A stretch of DNA of 49,050 nucleotides from the NCBI GenBank assembly GCA_028873795.1, contig JAPPNP010000083.1, positions 1 through 49,050 on the forward strand, written 5' to 3'. Positions 14,848 to 22,687 of the stretch are shown piece after piece. A program made the translations under genes and the position numbers. The stretch is from Chloroflexota bacterium. GTDB taxonomy: Bacteria > Chloroflexota > UBA11872. Numbering within the stretch: position 1 is the stretch's first letter; every line of letters starts with the position of its first letter. Under the pieces are notes generated by a model. That model searched no databases, was not told the DNA's origin, and saw nothing but the letters and a program-made list of their open reading frames with translations.

Positions 14848-15762
14848 TCAGTTGGTCCAGGCGCTGGCCTGTGGGTCTAGGGCCTCACGGAGCCCGTCGC
14901 CCAGCAGATTCAGCGACATGACCGTGATGAAGATTGCTATGCCGTGGGGCATCGGCACCCACGGCGCGGTGCGGAGGTAGCGGCGACCCTCGGCGAGTTC
15001 GAGACCCCATTCGGGAGTCGGCGGCTCGGCGCCAAGGCCGAGAAAGCTCAACCCGGCGGCGGCAATGATCGCCGACGCGAGGCCAAGAGTGGCCATGATG
15101 ATGATGGGGCTCACGACGTTTGGCAGCACGTGGCGCAGCATGATGCGCGCCTCTCGCATGCCAACGGCACGCGCCGCCCGCACGTAGACAAGTTCGCGCG
15201 CCGAAAGCGTGGCGCCGCGCACGACCCGCGCGTAGTAGGGAATGGCCGCGATCCCCAGCGCAATCAGCGCGTTGTTGAGGCCGGGTCCAAGCGTGGACAC
15301 GATGACAATGGCCAGCAGGATGCCGGGAAACGCCAGCATCACGTCCAGCACGCGACTGATCGCCCAGTCGACCTTGCCGCCCACGAATCCGGCGACCAAG
15401 CCCACGAACGTACCGCCAGTGGCGGCAATGGCTACCGCCAAGAACCCAATGCGCAGCGAGATGCGCGGCGCGTGAACCACGCGCGTGAATACGTCGCGGC
15501 CCACTCGGTCCGTGCCCAGGAGGTGCCCGCCCTCCCCCGGCGGGGAGTTGAACAGCTCGGGGTTGTAGTAGTTCAGCGAATGGGGCGCGATGACATCGGC
15601 CAGGATCGCGACGATGGCAATGGCGATGAGCACCACGCCGCCGGCGATCGCCGCCTTGTTGCGAATGAACCGCCGCCACGCGAGGCCCCACTCGCTGCGC
15701 GCGGGCGCCGCGTCCCCGCCTTCGAGCGCCTGCTGGACGGTAACGTCTTCAGTCGTCGCCAT
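14848..15762 (-). CDS. Dipeptide/oligopeptide ABC transporter permease (DppC/OppC-like)
   Basis: A 304-residue inner-membrane permease. Seen: N-terminal OppC segment and first membrane helix (RFIRNKAAIAGGVVLIAI), the HLLGTDRVGRDVF motif typical of DppC/OppC, and the ATPase-contact loop VRAARAVGMREARIMLRHVLPN. Several further membrane segments follow, ending with LGDGLREALDPQ. Last gene of the set binding protein - permease B - permease C; the cognate DppD/DppF ATPases are not in the window. A 105-bp gap separates it from the upstream permease. Confidence 0.92.
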   Translation of the reverse strand: MATTEDVTVQQALEGGDAAPARSEWGLAWRRFIRNKAAIAGGVVLIAIAIVAILADVIAPHSLNYYNPELFNSPPGEGGHLLGTDRVGRDVFTRVVHAPRISLRIGFLAVAIAATGGTFVGLVAGFVGGKVDWAISRVLDVMLAFPGILLAIVIVSTLGPGLNNALIALGIAAIPYYARVVRGATLSARELVYVRAARAVGMREARIMLRHVLPNVVSPIIIMATLGLASAIIAAAGLSFLGLGAEPPTPEWGLELAEGRRYLRTAPWVPMPHGIAIFITVMSLNLLGDGLREALDPQASAWTN

Positions 15763-15867
15763 TAGTCGCTCGGCCAGGCAGTCACAGAAACCGCACGGCA
15801 GGCTAGCGATGGTTGACTCGGGCGTCTCGTTCCTCGGCGCCGACTGGCGCTGCCTGCCAACGTCACG

Positions 15868-16818
15868 CTACGTCTGAAGCCGCACGCGCGGGTCGATGTA
15901 GGTATAGAGCACATCCACGATGATGTTGACCGCGACATACACCAGCGACGCCAGCATGACCAGAGCCTGCACCACCGGATAGTTGCGACGCTGCACGGCT
16001 TCCACCAACTCGAAGCCGAGGCCCTGCCGCGTGAACACGACTTCGACCACGATGGCGCCTGTGAGCAGGCTGCCGAACTGCAAGCCAACGATGGTGATGA
16101 CCGGGATCAGGCTGTTCTTGAGCGCATGGCGAATCACCACCGCCGATTCACGCAGGCCCTTGGCGCGGGCCGTTCGCACGAAGTCGCGGCTCATGACGTC
16201 GAGCATGGATGAGCGGGTCATCCGGGCGATGATCGCGGCCGCGCTCACGCCAAGCGTGATCGCCGGCATGATCATTCCCTCGGGCCGGTCCTGCCCCAGG
16301 GCCGGCAGCCATCGAAGATTCACGGCGAAGATGTATATAAGGACGAGACCAAAGAAGAAATCCGGCACCGAGACGCCGAACACGGCCACGACCTGGCCCG
16401 AGTAGTCAACCCAGCTATGGTGTCGAATGGCCGAAACGATTCCCGAGATGAGCCCCACCAGCAGGGCGACGCCCATCCCGGCCATCGTGAGCTTCAGCGT
16501 CTCGGGGAACAGCTCCTTGATGAGATCTCCGACCTGCTGATTCGTCTGGAACGACCGGCCGAAATCACCCACCACCACATCCCGGGCATACAGCGCGAAC
16601 TGCACCGGAATGGGGTCGTTGAGGTGATAGGAGTCACGAAGCTGCTCGACCGCTTCGAGCGGAATGCGGCTCGTGAAGATCGACGACTCGCCGCGCGACT
16701 CGAGGAGCAGGGAAACCGGATCGCCGGGGATCAGGCGCAGGAGGACAAATACGATCACCAAAACTCCGACGAGCACCGGCACGGCGGCCAGCACCCGGAT
16801 TGCGATGTATTTGCCCAT
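15868..16818 (-). CDS. Dipeptide/oligopeptide ABC transporter permease (DppB/OppB-like)
   Basis: A 316-residue permease. Seen: the N-terminal helix (AVPVLVGVLVIVFVLLRLIPGDP), characteristic of DppB/OppB, and the cytoplasmic coupling loop (DFVRTARAKGLRESAVVIRHALKNSLIPV). The C-terminal helices end with YTYIDPRVRL. Six membrane segments are expected. Partner of the permease at 14848; substrates may be peptides, nickel or sugars, since this family is broad. It starts 51 bp after the binding-protein gene. Confidence 0.93.
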   Translation of the reverse strand: MGKYIAIRVLAAVPVLVGVLVIVFVLLRLIPGDPVSLLLESRGESSIFTSRIPLEAVEQLRDSYHLNDPIPVQFALYARDVVVGDFGRSFQTNQQVGDLIKELFPETLKLTMAGMGVALLVGLISGIVSAIRHHSWVDYSGQVVAVFGVSVPDFFFGLVLIYIFAVNLRWLPALGQDRPEGMIMPAITLGVSAAAIIARMTRSSMLDVMSRDFVRTARAKGLRESAVVIRHALKNSLIPVITIVGLQFGSLLTGAIVVEVVFTRQGLGFELVEAVQRRNYPVVQALVMLASLVYVAVNIIVDVLYTYIDPRVRLQT

Positions 16819-16869
16819 TCCTGCGCCAGATCAGCGTCCGGCGATCACGCCTTCCTTATGGCCTCGCTC

Positions 16870-18747
16870 CTATCCTTCCGTCGAGTAGAGGTCGAAGGGA
16901 TACGGCGAGGTCAGGATTGTGTGGAATACGCGTCCACCAACCTTGGCCGTGTTGGCCGGGAATAGCGAACCCCACTCGACCAGCGGAATACCCACGGCCT
17001 GCTCCATGAGGATCGTGTGCACACGATTCGTCATCTGTGCGCGCTTGGCCTGGTCAGGCTCAGTGCGCACGGCGTCGAGCAGGCTATCGATCTCCTCGTC
17101 GACCAGCCAGGTGTAGGCGCGGTTGCCCGGCACTCCGAAGTTGCGCGAGTGATAGACCGTGTCGAGCACCAGTCCGCCCTCGAGCCCCACACCGCCCTGC
17201 CACTTGTGGGTGTGCATCTTCTGCAGGTACTGCTCGACGGCGGTGCCCCACTCCATGTTGGGAGTGGCCACCGAGATGCCGATGGCGTTCTCGATGTTGA
17301 GCTTGTAGGGCTGTGAGAACGGATTCGGCGTGTCGGGGAATGAGACCTCCAAGAGTTGACCACTGGAGTCGTAGCGGAAGCCGCCATCCCCGCGCGCGTA
17401 GCCGGCCTCATCGAGGATCTGGTTGGCCTTCTCGATGTTGAAGTCGTAGTAGCCATCCAGGTCCGGGTTGTAGCCGACGGTTCCCGGCGTGAGCAGGCTG
17501 CCCGCCAGCGCGCCGAAGCCCAGGGTGACGCTGCGCGTCACCGTGCCGCGGTCGGTGGCGTGGATCAGGGCCTTGCGAACCGCCAGGTCGTCCGTGGGGA
17601 AGTTGATGGTGTTGGTCTGCAAGTACCACGGCTGTCCCGGACCAAGCCCGATGAAGACCTGGTGCGCCGGACTCCCGAAGAACGGCTGCAGCTCGGTGAG
17701 GCTGTAGTGGTGCATCCAACTCAGCTCTTCGGCCTCGTAGGCCGCCACCTTGGCCGACACGTCGGTCAGCTCAAACGAGGTCCACTCATCGGCAAAGGCC
17801 GGACCTTGGTTGAGCGCCCACGGCGGACCCCAGTTGTAGTCGTCGTTCCGGACCATCGTCAGGGAGATGTTCTCTTTCCACTCCTTGAACTTGTACGGTC
17901 CGGTGCTCACCGGGTTTCGGGTGAGGTCTTCACCGTATTCCGCCACGGCCTTCGGCGATGCGAAGACGGCGGATCCGCCGGCAAGAAGGTCGAGGAAGAA
18001 GACGTTGACCTCGTTGAGCGTCATCTCCAGCGTGAAGTCGCCCGGCGCCGAGACGCTGGCCAGCTGATTGCCGATGTTGGCGTTCCAGCCGGGGTTCATG
18101 TCCGGGTCCATCCACAGCTCGAAGTTGAACTTGGCGGCCTCGGCGTTGAACGGCGTGCCGTCGTGAAACTGCACGTCGTTGCGAAGCTGGAACGTGTAGG
18201 TCAGCAAGTCGTCCGAGACCGACCAATCCGTCGCCAGCCATGGCGCCAGTTGGCCGCCCGGCCCGTGTGCAATCAGCGCGTCGAAGAGCGGCTGGCCGCC
18301 GCCCATGAGCGACCACGCGTCAGGAAAGTGCAGCGGGTCAAGGTTGTTGATCGCGCCCGGCGCCGCGTGCGTAATCTTGCCGCCGTACTGCGGGTTAAAG
18401 GGCGTGAGGTCTCGGAAGTTGCCGAAGCGCACCGCCTTGACGGGGCCGATTTCGAAGACGCCCGCAACCTGCGTCTCCTGCGGCACCTCCACGACTTTCT
18501 CGACGACCTTCTCAACCTCTTGGGTCACGATCCGTTCGACCGGAACTTCCCTCACGACCTCCTTCTCCACCACCTTCTCGACTTCGACCTCTTTGATCTC
18601 GGTGACGGTGACGATCTTCTCGACCTCGACGGTGCGGACCTCGACTTCGCCCTCGCCACACGCGGCCAGCGCTGCCGCGCCGACGCCACCTGCGAGACCG
18701 AGCGCTCCGAGGCGCATCACATCACGCCTGCTTAAAGATTTCGTCAT
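16870..18747 (-). CDS. ABC transporter substrate-binding lipoprotein (family 5)
   Basis: A 625-residue solute-binding protein. Seen: twin-arginine signal SRRDVMRLG followed by a hydrophobic stretch and the lipobox LAAC, so it is probably exported by Tat and lipid-anchored. A Val/Glu/Lys stalk follows (~30-85), then an SBP_bac_5 domain with DLLTYTFQLRNDVQFHDGTPFNAE and NPVSTGPYKFKEWK. The ligand is unknown; the family takes peptides, nickel or glycosides. ATG 18747 was chosen because GGGAGG lies just upstream and the signal begins there; the open frame extends 80 codons further. First gene of the transporter operon. Confidence 0.93.
   Translation of the reverse strand: MTKSLSRRDVMRLGALGLAGGVGAAALAACGEGEVEVRTVEVEKIVTVTEIKEVEVEKVVEKEVVREVPVERIVTQEVEKVVEKVVEVPQETQVAGVFEIGPVKAVRFGNFRDLTPFNPQYGGKITHAAPGAINNLDPLHFPDAWSLMGGGQPLFDALIAHGPGGQLAPWLATDWSVSDDLLTYTFQLRNDVQFHDGTPFNAEAAKFNFELWMDPDMNPGWNANIGNQLASVSAPGDFTLEMTLNEVNVFFLDLLAGGSAVFASPKAVAEYGEDLTRNPVSTGPYKFKEWKENISLTMVRNDDYNWGPPWALNQGPAFADEWTSFELTDVSAKVAAYEAEELSWMHHYSLTELQPFFGSPAHQVFIGLGPGQPWYLQTNTINFPTDDLAVRKALIHATDRGTVTRSVTLGFGALAGSLLTPGTVGYNPDLDGYYDFNIEKANQILDEAGYARGDGGFRYDSSGQLLEVSFPDTPNPFSQPYKLNIENAIGISVATPNMEWGTAVEQYLQKMHTHKWQGGVGLEGGLVLDTVYHSRNFGVPGNRAYTWLVDEEIDSLLDAVRTEPDQAKRAQMTNRVHTILMEQAVGIPLVEWGSLFPANTAKVGGRVFHTILTSPYPFDLYSTEG
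18484..18650 (-). repeat. Val/Glu/Lys stalk-coding repeats in the binding protein
   Basis: Short degenerate repeats (EVEKVV, EVREVPVE, VTQEVEKVV) encode ~55 residues directly after the lipobox cysteine. The pattern is the same as in the VWA protein at 8251-8498. It probably lifts the ligand-binding domain off the membrane or through the wall (inference). Confidence 0.75.
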
Positions 18748-19052
18748 CGGTGCCTCCCCTCCCGCGACCGCAGTCGCACCCGGACCAGGCGCACCCGGCA
18801 ACCGCCGGCGCGCGCTCGACTTCTGGAGTCGAATTCTTGAGTCCGTCCCGACTTGGACTTTACCACTCAGAGAATTCTGTGGACCCGACTCTCTGAGGTC
18901 AGCCATTTGGACTCCGAAGCGCGGCCTGACGTCAGGATGGGCCGTCACCAAACCCAGGGCGAGGCACAGGCAGTCCACCGGCCACACGACAATCGCGGGC
19001 CGGGCGCGTCGGGATTGAAGCGGCCTACGACCCAGTGTTCGAGGTCGGAACG
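18748..19052. promoter_or_regulatory. 305-bp intergenic region with an inverted repeat upstream of the transporter operon
   Basis: No gene is supported here. It must hold the transporter promoter on the minus strand. Seen: a perfect 8-bp inverted repeat CTCAGAGA (18866-18873) and TCTCTGAG (18890-18897) with 16 bases between, about 120 bp upstream of the binding-protein start. A smaller GACT-TCTGG-AGTC repeat lies nearby. The former could be a repressor operator or a leader hairpin. I could not identify convincing -35/-10 boxes. Confidence 0.4.
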
Positions 19053-19478
19053 CTAGTCGGCTGGCGTCAGGCGGGCGATGGCCTGGCCGTATTCAACCGG
19101 CTGGCCGTCGGGAACGAGAAACGCCTCGACTGTTCCGTCGAACGGCACCGCAATCTCGTGGAATACACCCAGCACATCCACGAAGCCGACCGTCGAGCCC
19201 TCCTCGAGGGCGTCGCCCGGCTCCGCAACCGGATCGGCTCCGTCTTCGGGCCTGCGATGAAAGATGCCCACGTGCGCGGTGCGAGCAACCGGTGGGTCGG
19301 CGCCCTCGGCGTCCGCCGGCTCGGGAACCGCTGAGGCGTCGGCCTGTGGCTCCGCGAGCCGGAGGCGAATGGTGTGCCGCTCGTCGCCAACCTCCAACTC
19401 CTCGAGCCGTTCGTTGCGAGCCGTTGCGACAAGCTCGGGCAGCACCTCCGAAAGGGCGCGTTCCCATTCGTTCGTCAT
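19053..19478 (-). CDS. AccB-like biotinyl-domain protein lacking the biotin lysine
   Basis: A 141-residue protein aligned with the biotin carboxyl carrier protein of acetyl-CoA carboxylase. Seen: the end GTVEAFLVPDGQPVEYGQAIARL and the FHRRPEDG thumb-like segment match BCCP well. But the invariant EAMK that carries biotin reads Asp101-Val102-Leu103-Gly104, so the biotin-accepting lysine is replaced by glycine and it cannot be biotinylated there. It follows efp by 22 bp, the usual efp-accB order, but no accC follows. Either a structural or regulatory remnant, or a decayed paralogue with the working accB elsewhere. ATG start; the middle ~40 residues are Ala/Pro/Glu-rich linker as in BCCP. Confidence 0.8.
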   Translation of the reverse strand: MTNEWERALSEVLPELVATARNERLEELEVGDERHTIRLRLAEPQADASAVPEPADAEGADPPVARTAHVGIFHRRPEDGADPVAEPGDALEEGSTVGFVDVLGVFHEIAVPFDGTVEAFLVPDGQPVEYGQAIARLTPAD

Positions 19479-19500
19479 TGCGGCCTCCGCAAACCGGCGG

Positions 19501-20067
19501 TCATGCCTGGCCGACGCGCGTGGTGTAGTCGCCGGTACGCGTGTCCACCCGGATGACGTCGCCGGTATTGATGAAGAGTGGCACTTCGAGTTGAAGGCCC
19601 GTGCTCAGTGTCGCGGGCTTGCTGGCGGCCGTCGCGGTGTCGCCTCGGACGCCCGGCTCCGTGTGCGTGACCTCCATGTCGACGGCGACCGGCAGCTCCA
19701 GCCCGATCGTGCGGCCCTCGAACGTCGTGAGCTCGAGCTCCAGCCCGTCCACGAGATAGTCCGCCGCCGAGCCGACCTCGGATGCGTTGAGCGAGACCTC
19801 CTCGAATGTCTCCATGTTCATGAAGTGATACGCGTCGGAGCTCCGATACAGGAACTGGGCGGGGTCGACATCCAGCCGCACCCGCTCGAAACGCTGGCTC
19901 GCCTGGAACACCCGGTCGGACGTGGTCTGGTTGACGATGTCGCGCAGCCTGAGCTTGGTCTGCGCGCTGCCGCGCCCGATTTTCTGGTGCTGGTGCTCGA
20001 CGACCTCCAAGAGCTTGCCGTCGATCCGCACGACATTCCCGCGCCGCAGTTCGCCGGGATCAACCAC
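19501..20067 (-). CDS. efp: Translation elongation factor P
   Basis: A 188-residue EF-P that relieves ribosome stalling at polyproline. Seen: KOW-like domain 1 (1-65), OB domain 2 (~66-125) and domain 3 with GLQLEVPLFINTGDVIRVDTRTGDY. The domain 1 loop that enters the peptidyl-transferase centre reads KIGRGSAQ, placing Arg32 where most EF-Ps have lysine. In some proteobacteria an arginine here is rhamnosylated by EarP; whether this protein is modified is unknown. The proline usually preceding the glycine is Ile. GTG start 20067, 30 bp after the peptidase stop. Part of the alaS operon. Confidence 0.93.
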   Translation of the reverse strand: MVDPGELRRGNVVRIDGKLLEVVEHQHQKIGRGSAQTKLRLRDIVNQTTSDRVFQASQRFERVRLDVDPAQFLYRSSDAYHFMNMETFEEVSLNASEVGSAADYLVDGLELELTTFEGRTIGLELPVAVDMEVTHTEPGVRGDTATAASKPATLSTGLQLEVPLFINTGDVIRVDTRTGDYTTRVGQA

Positions 20068-20097
20068 TGGTTGGCCTCACACGTTTCCTCGGGGCAA

Positions 20098-21180
20098 TCA
20101 TTTTGGCGCCTGTGTCAACACCTCGACACCGTCGTCCTGCACGAGCACCAGGTCCTCGATGCGAACGCCGCCCCATTCGGGAATATAGATGCCGGGCTCC
20201 ACCGAGGTGACCATTCCGGCCGCGAGCGTATCCTCCGAGCGCGTGGATAGTCGCGGGGACTCGTGGATTTCCAGGCCCACGCCGTGGCCGGTGCCATGGC
20301 CGAAGTCGTTGCCGTGTCCCGCCGCCGCGATCGGATCGCGCGCCAACGCGTCGGCAGCCCGGCCCGAGATTCCGGCGCGAATGCCGGCCTCGGCCGCCAG
20401 TTGCGCGTCCAGCACCAGGGCGTAGATGCGGCGAAACGTCTCGTCCGCCGCTCCGGCAACGAAGGTTCGGGTGATGTCGGAGCAATAGCCTTTGAGCCGG
20501 GCCCCAAGGTCCACGATTACCGGCTCACCCTGAGCGATGCGGTGATTGCCCGGCTGATGGTGGGCCATGGCCGCGTTGGGTCCGGCCGCGACGATGGTGT
20601 CGAACGCCGGCCCTTCGGCGCCCAGGTCCCGCATGGCGGCCTCGAGCCGATTCGCCAGCGCGCGTTCGGTGACGCCCGGCTCGATCCATGCCGCCGCCCG
20701 CGCCATCACCTGGTCGGCGATGCTCACGGCTTCGCGCAGAATCGCCGTCTCGCCGGGATCCTTGGTCACCCGCTGCCGCTCCACGACCCGGTCCACCGGA
20801 GCCAGGCCCGCCGCGGGCGTCAACTCGCCGAGCCGGGCCTCGAGCTTTTGAAATCCGGCGTAGGTGACGTGTTCCGGCTCAAAGCCGACGCGGGTCGCGC
20901 CGGCGGCCGCCACCGCATCGGCCAAGCCGTCGAGCGGCTCGGCCGCCTCCACCACGTCGAAGGCCGGCGCTTGCTCGCGCGCCTGCACCGTGTAGCGAAA
21001 GTCCGTGACGAGCACCCGCCGCTCCGACCCAATGAGCAAAACGCCGGCGCTTCCCGTGAATCCGCTGAGATAGCGACGGTTCGCCGCGCCGTGAACCAAA
21101 AGGACGTCAACGCCCAGATCGTCGAGCTGGGACGATACCCGTGCTGCCCGGTTACCACCGGCAGACCCTGCGCTGCTCAC
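20098..21180 (-). CDS. M24 metallopeptidase, Xaa-Pro aminopeptidase/dipeptidase type
   Basis: A 360-residue creatinase-fold peptidase. Seen: an N-terminal creatinase-like domain (1-125) with RRYLSGFTGSAG, then the pita-bread catalytic domain with metal ligands in IVDLGARLKGYCSDITRTF (two Asp), the GHGTGHGVGLEIHE His region, and Glu residues in TSVEPGIYIP and GGVRIEDLVLV. Two-metal hydrolysis of Xaa-Pro bonds is likely. Start GTG 21180 overlaps the mltG stop as GTGA; the open frame upstream is inside mltG. Its position next to efp is common in bacteria. The pairing of a prolidase with EF-P is a conserved neighbourhood, not evidence of joint function. Confidence 0.92.
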   Translation of the reverse strand: MSSAGSAGGNRAARVSSQLDDLGVDVLLVHGAANRRYLSGFTGSAGVLLIGSERRVLVTDFRYTVQAREQAPAFDVVEAAEPLDGLADAVAAAGATRVGFEPEHVTYAGFQKLEARLGELTPAAGLAPVDRVVERQRVTKDPGETAILREAVSIADQVMARAAAWIEPGVTERALANRLEAAMRDLGAEGPAFDTIVAAGPNAAMAHHQPGNHRIAQGEPVIVDLGARLKGYCSDITRTFVAGAADETFRRIYALVLDAQLAAEAGIRAGISGRAADALARDPIAAAGHGNDFGHGTGHGVGLEIHESPRLSTRSEDTLAAGMVTSVEPGIYIPEWGGVRIEDLVLVQDDGVEVLTQAPK

Positions 21181-22232
21181 GGCAGGGCTCGGTATTGGGC
21201 GATGTTGCGCTCGTGTTCCTCCAGGGTGATGGAAAACGCATGAGACCCGTCGCCCTTGGCCACGAAGAAGATGTACGGCGTGTCGGCCGGGTCGGCGGCC
21301 GCCGCAATTGACTTGAGGCCGGGACTGGCAATGGGTCCCGGCATCAGGCCGGCGTGCATGTAGGTGTTGTAGGGCGAATCGACGCGAAAATCGGCGGTGG
21401 TGAGGTCCGGCTTCCACCACCCTCGCCCGCCGTCGGTGCGCCCAATGGCGTACTGCACCGTGGGGTCCGCCTGGAGCGGGATTCCCGTCGCGAGGCGGTT
21501 GGCGAAGACTCCGGCCACCAGTGCGTATTCCTCATCGATTCGGGCCTCGCGCTCGACGACCGAGGCGACGGTGATGAGCGCGTGCAAGTCCCAGCCCCGC
21601 GCCGCCGCCGATGCACGCATATCGGCGGTGACAATATCATCGAAGCGCCGCAGCATGGCGCGGATCAGATCGCCCGCCGTGGTCGCCGCGTTGATCTGAT
21701 AGGTGTCGGGAAACAGGTAGCCCTCGAGCGAGACGCCCGGCGGAATGCCGCGCAGGAAGGGAAACTCGTCCGCAAGGGCGCCGATTTCGTCGCGCGCGAT
21801 TCGCAGGAATTCGTCCCCGGCGATATGGGTTTGCTCATTCAGCCGGTCCGCCATTTCCTCGATGCGAAAGCCCTCCGGAAACGTCACCGTCTGCTCCGCC
21901 ACTTGCTCGGATTCCAGCACGGTCAATACTTCGTCCAACGACATGTCCTGTCGCAGCAGGTAGACGCCCTGCCGTAACCGGCCGTCCAGGCCGCGCCGAT
22001 CGACCAGCAGGCGGAAGAGCAGGTCGCTCCGGATCAGCCCGTCACGCTGCAGCGCGCGCCCGATGTCGCTTGTCGTGGCCCCCGGAGGAATGGTGAAGAG
22101 CACGGTTTGCGCCGCCACGGGCGCCGGTGAATCGGCGAACCGACTCGCCACGGTGAAGCCCAAGAAGGCCACCGCGCCGATCGTGAGCAGTACGACCACG
22201 AATGCCTGAATCAGAAGCGCAATGGCTCTCAC
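21177..22232 (-). CDS. mltG: Endolytic murein transglycosylase MltG
   Basis: A 351-residue YceG-like enzyme that cleaves nascent peptidoglycan strands at the membrane. Seen: one N-terminal membrane segment (RAIALLIQAFVVVLLTIGAV), a LysM-like region (FTIPPGATTSDIGRALQRDGLI), and the catalytic core ASVVEREARIDEEYALVAGVFANRL with the conserved glutamate. This is followed by PLQADPTVQYAIG and LMPGPIASPGLKSI. GTG 22232 overlaps the ruvX stop (GTGA). Its presence implies a peptidoglycan wall. Confidence 0.94.
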   Translation of the reverse strand: MRAIALLIQAFVVVLLTIGAVAFLGFTVASRFADSPAPVAAQTVLFTIPPGATTSDIGRALQRDGLIRSDLLFRLLVDRRGLDGRLRQGVYLLRQDMSLDEVLTVLESEQVAEQTVTFPEGFRIEEMADRLNEQTHIAGDEFLRIARDEIGALADEFPFLRGIPPGVSLEGYLFPDTYQINAATTAGDLIRAMLRRFDDIVTADMRASAAARGWDLHALITVASVVEREARIDEEYALVAGVFANRLATGIPLQADPTVQYAIGRTDGGRGWWKPDLTTADFRVDSPYNTYMHAGLMPGPIASPGLKSIAAAADPADTPYIFFVAKGDGSHAFSITLEEHERNIAQYRALP

Positions 22233-22687
22233 CAGGCGCTCCGATCGTTCATGAAGTCGTGCACGATCACCTCGGCAGCCACGGCATCCACCGGCCCCTC
22301 CCGCGCGAGATCCCGAGCAGCGGCCGTCGTGAGCCGCTCGTCGCGAAACACTACCGCGTCCCAGCAATCGTCCAGAAGCTGGCGAGCCCATTGGCGCGAC
22401 CGCGCTGCCTGAGGACCTTCCGTCCCATCCATGGACAACGGCAGACCGACGAGAATCGTAGCGTCCGGGTAATCGTCCAGGATCGCCGCCACGGCCGCTC
22501 GATCACCGGCGAGACTCCGCCGCTCGATCACGTGTCGGTGCGCGACGAAGCCTCCCGCAGCATCCGAGATTGCCACGCCGATGCGGCGCGACCCCAAGTC
22601 GAGGCCAACTAGGCGCCGGTGGCGGGGTGGCGGTGGCTCGGCGGGTTCAACCCGCCGGGACGGCCGTCGGCTCCGTGACCTGGACAT
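22229..22687 (-). CDS. ruvX: Putative pre-16S rRNA nuclease / Holliday junction resolvase (YqgF/RuvX)
   Basis: A ~152-residue RNase H-fold protein. Seen: GLDLGSRRIGVAISD with the first catalytic Asp, TILVGLPLSMDGTEGPQA, FRDERLTT and a terminal VDAVAAEVIVHDFM with the last acidic residues. A basic Arg/Ser/Pro-rich N-terminal extension (~25 residues) precedes the domain. ATG 22687 is taken as start, overlapping the upstream gene's end by 41 bp; a later non-ATG start is possible. Confidence 0.9.
   Translation of the reverse strand: MSRSRSRRPSRRVEPAEPPPPRHRRLVGLDLGSRRIGVAISDAAGGFVAHRHVIERRSLAGDRAAVAAILDDYPDATILVGLPLSMDGTEGPQAARSRQWARQLLDDCWDAVVFRDERLTTAAARDLAREGPVDAVAAEVIVHDFMNDRSAW

Noticed and set aside
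17356-18735. A 459-residue plus-strand open frame
   Set aside because: Antisense shadow of the transporter binding protein gene, with no domain; composition is that of high-GC frame noise.
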